Shown here one piece after another: positions 32,091 to 44,765 of a stretch of 64,000 nucleotides of DNA. The DNA is from Lolium rigidum. Taxonomy: Eukaryota > Streptophyta > Magnoliopsida > Poales > Poaceae. The notes under the pieces are model-generated. The model was not told where the DNA came from and did no database searches. It was given only the letters and a program-made list of their open reading frames with translations. The stretch is taken from NCBI RefSeq assembly GCF_022539505.1, contig NC_061513.1:353381696-353445695 (forward strand). The letters are read 5' to 3'. The position numbers were made by a program, and so were the translations under genes. The first letter of the stretch is position 1, and each line of letters opens with the position of its first letter.

Positions 32091-32939
32091 GTCCATCAAG
32101 CCTCTCTTAATTAGGAAGATGCATGTTTGAGATTCATGGAAGTATATGCGTTACATGAGCATTTGTTGTTCATTTCTTCATTGGGTTTAGGTGATCCTCT
32201 ATTTGGTTAACACGGATTTCGTTTCGACTTTTTAATGTGTCACTATAAAGTTGCTTAAACCTGAAATATGCTGTTTTAACTCAATCAAAAGTGCAAATTT
32301 ATGGGACATAGCTTTCTGACTGTGCAAGATCATTTCTAACCTTTGAAACTTTGATTCGGCAATCTTCAAACCCTATTTTCGGGATTTGCTTTGAATTGTT
32401 CTTGTGGTTAGATGATTCTAACAGTATCTCCTTTGATGAAGTCAATCAGTAGTATATTGATCAATGTTTATATGCCTAATTTCTGCCTTGATCAATGCTC
32501 CCGGAGTCAATAGTGTTTATAGTTGATCCATGATGCATATCAAACTGGAATAATTGTCTATAGTAATTATCAATTGTATCTGTTTATTTAGACACTATTA
32601 TAGTACATGATGTCAATAATCAGTGGTTTAAAGCACTCTTTTCCAGATTTCTAAATTGTTTGTGTGCATATGCATTACTGTTAATTAATTTGACTACCAG
32701 CGTCCAACTACTTCTATTCCTTTTTTTTTGAACCATGCCCGACTATCATACATATGAATCTGTTGGTTTTGCTGTAATAAATCCTGTAAGTGATGATACC
32801 TACAGCTAATTGTATGGGCAATAATTTTTATGTAAAGCTATATACTTGAATATTTAGTGATTTATGCCGCTGCACATATTTGTATGGATGTGGCCATGGA
32901 AACTGGTTGCGTGCATACTCAGTAGATTTATAGGCACTA

Positions 32940-33920
32940 GTATGAGCTCGATTTTTTTACTTTTTTGTTTCTTGTTATGCATAGGCATAGCTGAAATTTT
33001 GCATATTTTTCAGGTTCGTATCATATTGGAGGAGGCCGACGTGTTGAAGGGTGACAAGCAGGGTTTCCGGGAGGTTGTCTTGGTGGTGAGCTGGGAGGAG
33101 GAGTAGGCGTGTTACTGAACGTCATTGGGGACATCAAGAAGCGCAGCGTGGTGGCGCTCCGGTGGATTGACTGCAAGGTCTCCGTCGAGAGTAGCGCTGC
33201 ACCTGGCAGTCGCACTTCTCTGAAGCCCTCACCTAACAGGTTGCCACCGCACCATTCTCTGTTTGGTTCAGTACATGTTGCTGTGCATATTTTGTTCAGT
33301 TGTGTTTGCTGAATGAGTGAAGAGTGGCAAGCAATCTTGTCTTTTTTGGCATGTTCTGGGGAAGCCCTGTCTTGTACTCGATCGAATCGATCGCCCCTGC
33401 TTTCCGTTTCAGATATAGATCCTTGTAGTTGTATATACGTGCTCCAGAATGGAAATCTTTGATAAATGAGAATTTGTCCTTTCCTTGTGGGGAAGAACAA
33501 CCAAGTTCTTTTTCGTTCTTTTTAGGCTTTCTCAAACTGAATTTCAGATTGATCACATGTATGCAGCACTGTATTTCATCTTGTGGTCTTGAATAAAATT
33601 AGCCTTGTAGTAGTATGGCCTCGATTTGATTTTTTTGATTGTTTGCCGCTTGTTATGCGTAGACATTGCTGAATTCTTGTATATTTTTGAGGTTCAAATT
33701 ATATCGGAGGAGGAGCTGAAGGGTATGAAGCAGGGCTCTGGGAGGCAAGTTGAGGGAGAGGAGGAGGCGCGGTGTTGAGCGTCATCGGCTACATCCAGAA
33801 GCGCATTGTGTAGGCGCTCCGGTGGCAGCGGATTGACTACAAAGTCTCTGTGAAGAGCAGCGCCCCTCCTGGCAGCCACTCTTCTCCGAGGCCGTCCCTC
33901 ACCTACCGGCATCAACTCTC
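32940..33920 (+). repeat. Decayed exon duplicated in tandem (~675-bp spacing)
   Basis: 32940-33250 and 33612-33920 correspond throughout: ctcgattt...ttgttatgc.tag.cat.gctgaa, tat.ttt..aggttc..at.atatcggaggagg, aagcagggct/tttc..gggagg, gagcgtcat.gg..acatc.agaagcgca, gcgctccggtgg...gattgactacaa.gtctc. In the first, the frame IILEEADVLKGDKQGFREVV closes at 33104. In the second, a stop (gtgtag) interrupts the corresponding frame. A protein is hinted at, but none is recognised. 33921-34094 is spacer. Confidence 0.55.
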
Positions 33921-34094
33921 CACGACACCGTTAAGTAGTAACATCATTTGTGTAATGTAATGCTTGAGGGGAGCAGTTTGTAACAGTGTTAAGTGGTTGC
34001 TTTACACGTTTAGGCCCAGGTTATTCTTAACACTGGTGGAGCTACGCACTAGGATAGGAGTTGTGCGGTTTTATTTGGTGATTATTGGTTTCGA

Positions 34095-36906
34095 AGAGTT
34101 TTTGTATGTAGTCCCTGTGTTGTAGAAATAAGTGTCGCCGATTTGTCTAGATTCGCATGTATCTAGACGTGTTTTATGGTGTAGATACATGCCAATTTAG
34201 ACAAATGGTGCTACTCTTTAGTTTTGAAGAGAGGATTTAGAAGCAGGAGGATGTTGAATTGAATCAATGGAGACCAGGTACAGCAATGGTCAGGTCTGTG
34301 GTTTTACCTGGCCCGGTGTAGTGCAGAATCTTTTGAAAATGTATATGATTCAAGGTAATGTCCGAAAATAGGGGTTGGCCATGTGAAAAATCTATTAGTA
34401 GCATTTTACGCGCACGTACGAACAAGTTTGGTTGCAAGCGATGGAGAGAATAAAGAGGAGCTTTAACGGAAATTCGTTTCAGCTCTCGGGTGTACATGCA
34501 CCTGATTTCTGCACCAATCACGTTCAGCCTGCTGCAACATTTGTCAGCGTATTCAGCTAAGTATTCTTTTGTATCTCTCTTTTTTAACAGTGTCCAGCCG
34601 CATCTCAGAAAGGTAATCAATGCCTGCTTCTCCCTCTCAGCGTAATAGTACATGACAGAGGGTAATTTTCTTCGAAGCTGCCTCGAGGCTGGATGAACGC
34701 AACGGAAGGCAAATCCACGCGACCACGCCCACCACGCCGGCGCTCCTGCATCACCGAGTGTTGCCGCGCGCGACCCACTCTCTCCGCCGCCTCGTTTCCC
34801 TCGGACTCAGCTAACAGTAGTACATCACTTAGCTTTCGTTCTTCTTCCTTTGTACACGGGTAGTCCAAATCCAACTTGCCGCCGCCCACAACTGCTTACA
34901 CCGAAAGGGAAGCTGAAATCGTCCGGCGAGAATAAGCGCAAAAAATTCATCAAGCTCCGTGCAGGTCGACCTGGAGACTGCCAGCGATCGTCGCGGCGGG
35001 TTCCCAGAGGTGAACGACGAGCGTGCGTCCATGTCCCCCTGTGTCAATGCCGTTCGGCACAACAACCAGATCGATCCTGCGCGATGGTTCTCACAGGTCA
35101 GCTGCGGCCTACGACCTCTGAGGCTCTGACTGATGGCGTCTCTGGGAGACGTTGCATAGGCATAAGCGTAATGGACGTCTCGGCTTGCCGCACTGCACGA
35201 TTGGCGGTGGTTCCATGAGCACACTCGACTCGGCCACCGGCGAGCAGGCGTGCGGGGATCTCCACCGTGAGCATGACGGTGGCAGGGAGCAGGTTGGGCG
35301 GGGACCTCGACGGAGCAGTTCCCCTTGGCTTCGACAGTTTCTTGCCTTTCCTGGTCGGCGTGATTCGGTTGCAGTAATCCTCCACCACGCTTTCAGCAAA
35401 AAAGAAACAAAATGCACACTCCCTTCCAACCGGTCCGAATCCAGCTCCGCTCCAGACAGATGCATGGATGAAAATCATGTACCCACGGTCCAGGATTTCT
35501 GGCATTTTTCCACGAATCATTTTCTTCCGGTACATGATAGAGACGTAACGTTCGTCGTTCGTGCCGTTCAGGAACGAATTTATTAGCATACGTCTGAGCA
35601 ATCCGTACTTGTGTACCGATACGAGCCCTCTCGTTTACGTGAAATTTCTTCACGTCTTCAGAAAAAGGTAGCTCTGACAATCACAGCTCTGCAGGCAACA
35701 TGATTGGTCTAGAAAGGCAGGAGCATTTGAACCCGGGAGCCAAAACGCCACCCCCGGAGCTTTAATTATTATATTAATCGATGGAGCTTTATTAACGAAC
35801 CTGGCCGTGGTCTTTCGCGGAGATGAATTTCGTGTCGTTATCGAACGTACCCGTGGATCGAGGCATCGCATTATTTATTGTGTGGCATGCTGGCGCGAGA
35901 GAGAAATTTCGAAGAGTTTTTGTATGTAGTCCCTGTGTTTTAGAAATAAGTGTCGCCCATTTATCAGATTCGCATGTATCTAGACGTGAGACGTGTCTTA
36001 TTGTGTAGATATATGTCAATTTAGACAAATGGTGCAACTCTTTAGTTTTGAAGAGATGACTTATATGCAAACCGATTTTTTCCCTCGTCGGCTCGTCGCT
36101 CGTGAGAGGTGGCGGCGGGATCCAATCTTCCCAATCTCCGGCCAGGGCGTTGGGCCTGGTTTCCTCTTCCTCCACTTGCCGCTCTGGCGGCGGCATGAGG
36201 GAGGGGGAACCTCGTTCCTCCGTTCTGGCCTAGTAGTTAGGGTTAGTTTTTGCCTGCTATGGTGCATCGTTGGGGTGGTGGGAGCGGCGTCCGGACAAAT
36301 AAATCTGCCACAACTCCACTTCCACACCGGTGGCGACCTTCATGGCGGCGTCTCGGAGTTGTTGGCAATGTGTGCTTGTTGATCTTTCAGATCGGCAGCT
36401 CCGTTCTTCAGATCTGGTGAGATCTGTTTCTCGACGTGTCACTGACGTTTGTCGTTGTCCACGATGGCGATGGGGGCCGATGCGGTGTCTGAACCGTCCC
36501 GTTTTTTTCCTCTAAAACTCCAAAATAGCAGTTATTATACGGATGGGGGTCGGATGGGGTCTGCTAGAGATGCTCTAAGTGAAAATTCAAAATAGCAGTT
36601 ATTATACTCGTTGGCGATGATTTGAAAATGTTTTGAAAATTTATGTGATGTCCGAAAATAGGGGTTGGGCATGTGAAAATTCTATTATTAGCAGCATTTT
36701 ACGCGCACGTAGGATTAGGAACCACAAGTTTGGTTGCAAGTGATGGAGGGAATAAAGAGGAGCTTTATTAATCGATGGATGAATCATAACGAACCTGGCC
36801 GCGCTGTTTCGCGGAGATGATTTTCGTGTCGTTGTAATCGAACGTACGCGTCGATCGAGGCGTCGGATTTAATTTATTGTGTGGCATGCGTAGGTGCGCG
36901 AGAGAG
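34095..36906 (+). repeat. Mosaic of three interleaved direct-repeat pairs
   Basis: Pair 1: 34095-34242 and 35910-36058 (gaagagtttttgtatgtagt...tctagacgtg...caatttagacaaatggtgc). Pair 2: 34333-34460 and 36624-36760 (atgtccgaaaataggggttg...cattttacgcgcacgta...gaataaagaggagcttta). Pair 3: 35775-35905 and 36764-36906 (cgaacctggccg...tttcgcggagatga...tttattgtgtggcatgc...gcgcgagagagaaa). Pair 3 ends just before the third CYP710A piece. Between them, 34617-35700 and 36060-36520 carry GC-richer frames that I cannot assign. Confidence 0.65.
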
Positions 36907-37149
36907 AAAACCCGTGCGCACTGCTTCGATTGCAGCTGGCTCGATCGATCGACTCGAGGCAGCTACGAATCCACCTCCACCACGATACACGCACACGCAA
37001 CCGTACGTGTTGTGCCACACCGCGCGAGGCTGCTGAAGCTGCAACCGTACGTCCGGCCTCGCGCGGGAGACGCCTTCCACCCCTTGGGCCACACCTCATC
37101 GACGCACGCAACCGGCGACAGGCTGGCGACTCGTTCCAGCTCGCGGAGT

Positions 37150-37776
37150 GCTCCAATCGACTTCCTCTTCGCCACGCACGGCGCGTCCACCTCCTCGCTC
37201 TGCTGGGCGGTCTCCGCGCTAGAGTCCCACCCGGACGTGCTCGCGCGCGTGCGCGCCGAGGTGGCGGCCGTCTGGTCGCCCGAGTCCGGCGAGCCCATCA
37301 CCGCCGAGAAGATCCAGGGGATGAGGTACACGCAGGCGGTGGCGCGCGAGGTGGTCCGGTACCGCCCGCCGGCGACGCTGGTGCCGCACATCGCGGGCGA
37401 GCCGTTCCAGCTCACCGAGTGGTACACGGTGCCCAAGGGCGCCATCGTCTTCCCGTCCGTCTACGAGTCCTCCTTCCAGGGCTTCCCGGCGCCCGACGCC
37501 TTCGACCCGGACCGCTTCTTCTCCGACGCGCGCAGGGAGGACGTGGCCTTCAAGCGCAACTTCCTCGCATTCGGCGCCGGCGCGCACCAGTGCGTCGGCC
37601 AGCGCTACGCGCTCAACCACCTCGTGCTCTTCCTCGCGCTCTTCGTCTCCGTCGCTGACTTCAAGCGGGACACCACGGACGGCTGCGACGACCCCGTGTA
37701 CATGCCCACCATCGTGCCCAGGGACGGCTGCTCCGTCTACCTCAACCAACGCTGCGCAAGCTTCCCCTCCTTCTGA
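37150..37776 (+). pseudogene. CYP710A-like: C-terminal 40% of a CYP710A sterol C-22 desaturase
   Basis: About 207 clean codons: [20 protein letters not shown] (I-helix region), EVVR (ExxR), [25 protein letters not shown] (PERF region), [10 protein letters not shown] (haem ligand Cys present), and the family-type ending [21 protein letters not shown]710A enzymes convert beta-sitosterol to stigmasterol at the ER and are about 500 residues, commonly from one exon. Here the N-terminal 60%, including the membrane anchor, is absent. The open frame does extend upstream to 36877, but that part is not P450 apart from two stray words ([14 protein letters not shown]). It is the best preserved of three pieces, with no internal frameshift, and is listed as a fragment, not a working gene. 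Confidence 0.8.
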
Positions 37777-38165
37777 GTCGTCTGAGCTGCTCGTCCTTGT
37801 CCTCCCATTATTCCGTCCTCCCTCCTTGTCTCTCTCTGCTTCTTTCCTTCATCTGGTCGTGTCGACTGATGATCTGTAGTAGCTAGGACCCGGTGTTTCT
37901 TGTGTTAGTTCATTCCATTGGACCATTCATCAAATTATTTCATTTGTCATTGCTCTAGTGGTAGTAGATGTCGCGTACCGTGTGCTCATAGTAGGGTTCC
38001 ATCAATATGTCATGTCTGAAATGGAAGTTTGCAGCTCACGTGTGTACTGGAGCACAAAAGTGTGATCCACATGTATACTTTGAATCGCTATGAGTGAAGG
38101 CAGTTAGGGTCTATTTTATTTGAATAAATTTGAGATTTTAGTTAAACACAGACGACCATATACTA
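37777..38165 (+). other. 3' flank of the CYP710A piece, single-copy form
   Basis: Matches 6571-7320 and 45703-46450 but lacks both the internal tandem duplication and the Mutator-like MITE. Similarity ends near 'gaccatatactactac'. Confidence 0.7.
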
Positions 38166-39134
38166 CTACGTACGTGGTTTCCATACACACGGATTCTGCA
38201 AGTCACTATAACAGAGGTTTGTTCCACTTGTTGAACAATTTAACTCAAGTCCAAGATTAATAAGATGCATTTGAGGCCGCACTTATGCGGATGATGTGCA
38301 CAGTTGCGTTTGTGTTCTTTGCTTCCTCAAAATCTAACCAGTCATAATATAACGCATGGATATAGTTTGATACCAGGTCACTATTGAAAACGGCTCAAGG
38401 CAACTCCTCCGATAGATACTATCAAATCAACTGGAAGAAACAAAACATTAGACAATGACACATCGCAGACAATGAAGGTAAACATTAGATCAAGCTGTGA
38501 CAGAACCAACCGGGGACACATAGTTCATGCTTTGTTTTATTAAAAATATAAATAACACATAGTGAAGGTGTGGATAATAGATACGAGAGAGAATCGCGGC
38601 AGATCATACTATAAACGAAGCGGGAAAAACATATAGATAAGAAAATACAAGAAAGAAACATAAGATCATGTCCGGAAAATTCTTTCTTCAAAAATAGGAG
38701 AGGGAACCAGGAAAAACATAGATACGTAAATACGCGGCAAGTAAAAATCTTCTTCCGGAGATAAATACGGCACTAAAGTTATAAACCAAGTTAGGCCTTT
38801 GAAGCTGTCAAATATTTTCCTTCGCCTGAAGAATTCGTGAATCTATCATCAATTTGTCCTGAGAAGACACCAAAGAATCCCTTTGCTGTCAATTTCCTCT
38901 TCTAACTCTCTCGAGGCAGACTTCCAAGCGTTGAATATTCATCTACAAGCTCTAAGCCCAATAAAATAAGCACGTAAAACTTAGAAAGATAGAAGGATTA
39001 CATATATAGCCACGGCGGGGGGGGGGGACGGGTTTATAATTGTATAAGAAGATGGAAATGTGTATAAAACTCTTAAGTTCCACATGCATCCTTAAAAAAC
39101 TATGACTACCACGGATGAAGGTTTGAGATGTATA
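38166..39134. other. Spacer before the right duplication copy
   Basis: AT-rich, no gene supported. A run of 11 G lies at 39017-39027. If the duplication arose by unequal exchange, this stretch should recur just left of the window. Confidence 0.4.
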
Positions 39135-40033
39135 GTGGAAAACTACCACTTCGAGGCCACCGACACAACTCTAGTAAGTACTTCAACCCTTTTTGGGTTT
39201 TTCCTGTTCCTAAGACCTATACTAACGCAAACGAAGATAACAATTACATGGAGTCACAACTTTGGAGGAAAACTAGGGTAGACGTTTGTGGGATCCACGA
39301 AATAGTAGAGTTTCGCCTAAAACCGGGAGATGAAGGGTCGAAACCCGCCGCCTCTTGCATGGAGTTCCTAATATGTGTATACAAATGTGATGTGAAGATA
39401 AAACCCAATATACAACTTCAAAGTGGAACCTCCTTCGCAAATATGATTACCTCAAAGGAAGATTTCAAACTTCATAGTGCAAAACTACCACTCGCATCGA
39501 CCCAATTATTGTAAGTACTTGGCCTCTTTTGAGTTTTTCATACACTAGAGCATACAAAGAGATGAGTCACAAGGAATCACCACCTTGGAAAGAAAAGCAA
39601 CGGGGTAGACATTGTGAAGCCAAAGGAATAGGTTTTTGCTTTAAATTAGGAGAGGAAAGGTCGAAAAACACCCCATCTCGCATGGGGTACTAAGTGTGGA
39701 GTGAAGAGAAAAAAGTAATATACAACTCTAAAGCACCTCATTCACAAACATGACTACTGCATTGAGGGAAGATTTCCGGCTTATAGGCACTTGGTCTCTT
39801 TTTGGGGTGAACAACCCAACTCTTGTAAGCACTTTGTCTGGTTTGGGGGTTTTCATGTTCCTAGGACCTACACTAACACAAACAAAGGAGAAGAGTCACA
39901 TGTAATCAACACAAGGAAAGTATTAGGTAGACATCGTGGGGCCCACATAATAGAGTTTCGCCTAAAATCGAGAGAGCAAGGGTCGGAAACCACCCCCTCT
40001 TGAATGGGGGTCATAATTTAGGTTTAGAGGTGT
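39135..40033 (+). repeat. Tandem ~340-bp units, right copy
   Basis: Same three degenerate units as at 1-900. The longest frame here (39128-39514) is the same chance frame with a different start. Confidence 0.7.
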
Positions 40034-41086
40034 GATTTGAAGAGGAAAACACTTACACTTAGATTTCTCTTATAGATTTAAGTTCTAGGGGTTGTATGTG
40101 TAGGGGTTTAGGTCTATAATTTAGATTTGGTTCTAGGTCTAGACTTCAGATCTTATGTTATGTGAATAGTTCAAGTCTAGGGTAAGATGTAGAGTCTAGG
40201 TCTTCGGTTAGGTACAAGGTTCAATATATGAATAAAAAGATCTTTGCCGAGCGTCCGAGATTCTACAATGGACAACATGGCATAAGGTGGGACAAAAAGC
40301 CACATGTGCCATGTCTTCCCCATGCCCTAGATCAAGTACCCCGCTGTTCCCGCAAGACTCTGGTGTCACTAGGTAATCTTGTCTATCATATACCTTCCGA
40401 TCATGGGTTAGATGCTCTTGGTGTCTAACTAGTCCCAACTGGTCCCCTATGTTATTCCGGTGGTCTTCATGTCTTCAGTGCCACAAGTTCTTAGCAGAGC
40501 ATGCCTCTACAGCATATTATTTCGATTCGAGGAATAATCTTAGTATTGTGAGACTTGAACATTTTTTCTGTATGTCATCGACCCGTTTCTACATGTTGAG
40601 GGTGGGTTGAAGAGGGGAACTCCATATGCTTAGAGTTTTGGTATATACTTTAGATCTAGAGTTTAGATTTAGGTTTAGGTGTAGACTTTAGATCTAATGG
40701 TATATCATGATGTATCTATACACACACACGTGAGAAGCTACATGCAATGCAAGCCATATTATTGTGAGATTAGAAATGCACGCGCCTCGTGTAAGGTAAC
40801 TAAATACAGCCCCGATTGGTACTAATTCTGGCGCCAAAACCAAATTTGGGAAGTCAGCCATGGAAAATTGAGTTTAGAGGGAAAATTTGGGATTTGGGCC
40901 GGTGGAAGACATGGAAGCGGGTTGGGTAAACAAGGAGGGTTAGTTGGACGGCGGCACAATTTCCGTGGCATGGATAATTAACCGTGGGCGAGTTTTGGGG
41001 TTAGCACCCTGTAATGTAATTAATCCAGTGAGCTGTGAGTGAGTACAGTATTGTCAAAAGAAAAGCAAAATCCCGTAAAGATCTGA
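40034..41086 (+). repeat. Telomere-like stretch and spacer, right copy
   Basis: Matches 901-1953, with the same gtttagatttaggtttaggt words at about 40660-40680. No gene supported. Confidence 0.5.
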
Positions 41087-41572
41087 TTGAGTAGTGTAGA
41101 CGACAATGAATTACCCAACACAATGAACACCAGAGCGGCTCCTCCCCGCCGGCCGCCGCCGGCTCCGTTTCCCGTCCTCCTGGCGAGCGGAGAGCACCCC
41201 ACAGGCGACGATCTCGCAGGAGCATCCACGCCGCCCGCCCGCCCGCCGTGCTCGCGCCACCTGCTGTGGCCGGCCGAGCCACCTCGAGAGCAAGGGCAAG
41301 GGAGGGGCGGAGCTGCATCCGTCGGCCCCGTGGCCGGCGGGTACCCCCACCGCAGCCGATGCGGTTTCAGCCCATGCGCCGCTCCCGACCTCGCCGCCCC
41401 CGTGGCCCGCCTCTTCGCGGGGGGCGCCGACGGCAGGGACGCGGCCGTGCGGTGCGGCCAGGGCACATCCGCTCGCCAGACTGCCCGGCTCGTCCGCGAC
41501 TTGCCGGAGATCGAGCTGCTCGGCACCCGCAAGGTCCGTCCTGCCGACAACGACACTCTGTTCAAAGCTTGA
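41087..41572 (+). other. 161-codon GC-rich open frame, unrecognised
   Basis: Counterpart of 1954-2440. Here the frame is continuous from MSSVDDNELPN to LLGTRKVRPADNDTLFKA, because one C fewer lies in the run near 41344. It is rich in Pro, Arg, Ala and Gly with no known domain. The frame difference between the copies shows that at most one reading is right. 41573-42461 is AT-rich spacer. Confidence 0.25.
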
Positions 41573-42461
41573 TTTTCTCCACCCCTTGGATGCAGAACTC
41601 TGTTCGGCTGCGCTTTGGCCGACAACGATTAGAGGCCTCCATCAGCAGCTTACCAACAGCCGCGTAATTAGAAAGGTGAATCCGTTGAATAATTAATATT
41701 GTCACGAGATTAGGAGGATGAGCATGCGAGAGCGAGACACACAACCCCGTGTCTTCTTTTTGCTCTTCTGCTGCGATTCAGATTTCAATGATGTGCTGCA
41801 GACTGCAATAGTACTACGAGTATTTAGCTCCAGAAATCCCGTTGCTTAAAGTTAAGTGAGTGACCCTGTTGGTGATTTCTCTTCTACATGTCTCTTTTGC
41901 TTGTCTCTCTATTCCAGAAGCTAATCATTATGTCAACTTGCATTTTTTTTTTTGAAACGGCTAACTTGTGCTGATGAAATTTTGGTTAGCGAGTTGGCAT
42001 TCTTTTTTTTTGGCGAATCAAGATGGTTTTCTTCATTCCCCAACTACTCATGTTTCATGGCACTCTGCTCTTCTTGATGTAATTGGAAAGTAGCAAGTAT
42101 TTTTTTTGTCTTGCACATGAACATTTCTGAAGATATCCAAACACGGAAAATGTACTAGGCGTTGCCCCAGTTTATCTTTCCATGTGGTGTTTCTTCAACA
42201 GCAACAAAAAGGTCCAAACGGCAAAACCGATCATATTTGATTATCTTTCATCGATCTTTTTAACCATCACTGGCCCACTATCAGAGCATAATACGATTGT
42301 AATCCATTAAACTGTGCATTCTATGTGGGACATCGGGTCACATGGATTGATTAAAACACTGGTTTTAGGGTCTGATTTGGTCCAGGTAGAGGAGTGGACA
42401 GGTTAATTTAATGGATTCCATTGTGATTCTGAGGTGCTTCTTTTGTTGTCAGATATACAGT

Positions 42462-43192
42462 GTATTACATTCTCGATCGCGTGATAACCTGCATCTGATA
42501 TGGGGATGGGCAATGCAGGCAACGACGAAGTTCCGCGATGGCCATGGCTGGGAGGAGGAGCAGATCCATCAGAAGCTCGCTGTGGCGCAAGACTGGCGGC
42601 AGGAAGGCATCGAGGACGAGCAGCTGGCTGCCTTTCGCGAGATGCTGCTGTTGGTCTCCATGGGAAGCCGCCACCGGCAACCTTCCTGACACCTCCATGA
42701 GATGCAGCTGTCGGCCACCATTCTGTTCGCAGCGAGCTTGACATGCCTAATGGTGCGCCACCTCATTGACTTATAAGCATTTATTTCTTTCAAAAAAATT
42801 CCTCATGCAACCGTTCTTCTGGTTGGCTGTTCTTTTTGTTACTGGACAACTGTGAACTGACATAAAATGATTTTGCAGAGATGTTGCCTGCTGCTCGTCT
42901 GCCATGCTCGCGCTCCTTGCTGTGGCTGTCCGAGCGGGCCAAGGGCAGGGGCTGCAGTCATATTCCTGGTGGATAGTCGGGACGAGCGACGCGGACGATG
43001 GCCGTGTTATGGGGGAGGAGTGGGGCCGTCAGAAGCTCGCTGTGGCGCAAGGCTGGCGGCATGGAGGCGCGGAGGAGAGCTGGTCGGTGGCTGCCTTTGC
43101 GAGGTGCTGCTGCCGGGCTCCATGGGGAGCCACCGCCGGCAATCTCCTGTTGCCGGCCACCATTCCGTGTCGTAGCAGGACGCCACCCCAAC
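42462..43192 (+). pseudogene. Two exon-like modules, right copy
   Basis: Counterpart of 3330-4060, with both diverged modules present. A one-G difference near 43012 changes which downstream frame is open, which argues against a functional reading. 43193-44237 is AT-rich spacer like 4061-5104. Confidence 0.4.
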
Positions 43193-44237
43193 AAGCTAGC
43201 TTCTCCCAGTGAGCTCTCTCTCCTCCATGAAGCCTTGCTACAATTTCTTTCTCTCGTGTTGAATTGAGCATGTCGGTAGTAAATAAAAGCTTGCATGTAT
43301 AAAACCCCACAAGGTTCATTTCAGGTGTGATCGACAGATCGATCTCATCGGCAGCGCTGTGTGTGTTTTTGGGTGTCTTGGTTAGAGGATTGAACAAGCC
43401 TTGGGTAATCCTCAACTTCTCAAGGATGTTCCCTGTTTTCTGTGGCATTGTTATTGTGAATTAAATCCATGTGCAGCAGCGACTTGCCTTGGATAATTTA
43501 GCAGAGCGGCATGGTTTCGTGATACTTAAGTGTTTACTTATTGTTTGCACGGCATTGGTAATTTTGACATCTGACCATTGGCCTGAGAGTAAAGGTGAAT
43601 TTTCTTTGTTGGTGCCTGTTGTGTATGGTTGATACTTTGCTATGTTAGTGAAAATAAAGGTGTTCATTAGGCTCTGTCAAATGTTTAATAGGTTGCTTCT
43701 GCAACAAACGTTCAAGTTTTTTGTGTATTGAATTTGGTCGTTGGTACTTCATTGATGTTGCACAGTGTATGTAGTGTAGCCATTTGGTTGCTGCTGCTTA
43801 TGGATGTTTCATCTCTGGGTTTATGTCGGAATATACTTGGTTAGGGGCTTCCTGCTACCCTTTTGTGCTTTGTTCAAAAAATGTATTTTTAGTGCTCTAA
43901 TTATTGGCATTCATTGTTGGGTATAATTTTGTTTTGGTCCACAGTATTGGAAGTGTGATTTACCAATACTGATATAAATGTATCAATTTTAGTGTTCAAT
44001 AATCCCATATGGCTGATTCACATGTTAGATATTCTGTAGAAAGATTGAAACTTTATTCGTAAATTCAAAATTAGAACGTACTCATAATCTGAATTCCTGG
44101 TTTGTTTGTTTAGCTTCAGGTTTCCAAAGAATCTGGATGGCTGCTCTTTTTCGGACAACCATTTCTCTGTTTCTGGCGTAGTCTGATTGATCGTTATTGA
44201 CACATATGGTTTATTCACATGTTAGATATTCTATTAA

Positions 44238-44503
44238 AATATCCCATTTCCGATTTCTAGAGAAGACATGTTGTGGTTGCATTTGAGGCGATCGAGGCGG
44301 CGTGGGATTCTCACCGGTGTGTCTCCGCCGCCGTCGGTGTAGGGTTCGATCTTGAACACGGAAAAGGCAGGGCTCACGTACCCATGGCCTACCACCAGGT
44401 AGGCCGACTTCTCCACGTCGGCCGTCCTCTCGCTTCTTCTCCGGGCGAACGATCTCCTGCGCTTCGGCCATCCTCTGCTTCTTCTTCTTCGGGAGCATGG
44501 CCT
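44238..44503 (-). pseudogene. DUF1668-like N-terminal fragment, right copy
   Basis: Matches 5105-5370 on the minus strand, with the same [20 protein letters not shown] segment and the same frame change between the basic start and the body. Confidence 0.4.
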
Positions 44504-44687
44504 CCTCCACGTCCCTACCTCTTCTACCGGTCCTCCTCTTCATCTCTGTGCGCCGCAGTCGCCAACGCCAACGCCGCCCGGGATTGTTTCTGTTCAGATG
44601 AGAATACGGTCGCTCGGGATGATGTTGGTTTCTTTTTCCGAGATTGCAAGACGTAGGGCCAGGCCCACGGCCCACCTTGGTGGTGAT

Positions 44688-44696
44688 CATAAAATC
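44688..44696 (+). promoter_or_regulatory. TATA-like box upstream of the right chimera
   Basis: cataaaatc, 70 bases before the ATG at 44766, in the block shared with the DUF1668-like gene's leader. Confidence 0.35.
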
Positions 44697-44765
44697 CGAG
44701 GGAAAGACGGCTGTCCATTGAGGTTTTGCAGCACCTTCGCCTCGTTCCGTCCCTGTTCCCGCGAG

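Noticed and set aside
35098..35601. 167-codon minus-strand frame (RRMLINSFLNGTNDERYVSI...) as a glycosyltransferase-like protein
   Set aside because: The brief resemblance of ERYV to Core-2/I-branching enzymes is not supported by anything before or after it.
36877..37149. Upstream extension of the third P450 frame as a real N-terminus
   Set aside because: The extension has no P450 anchor or early motifs and reads as low-complexity sequence with stray P450 words.
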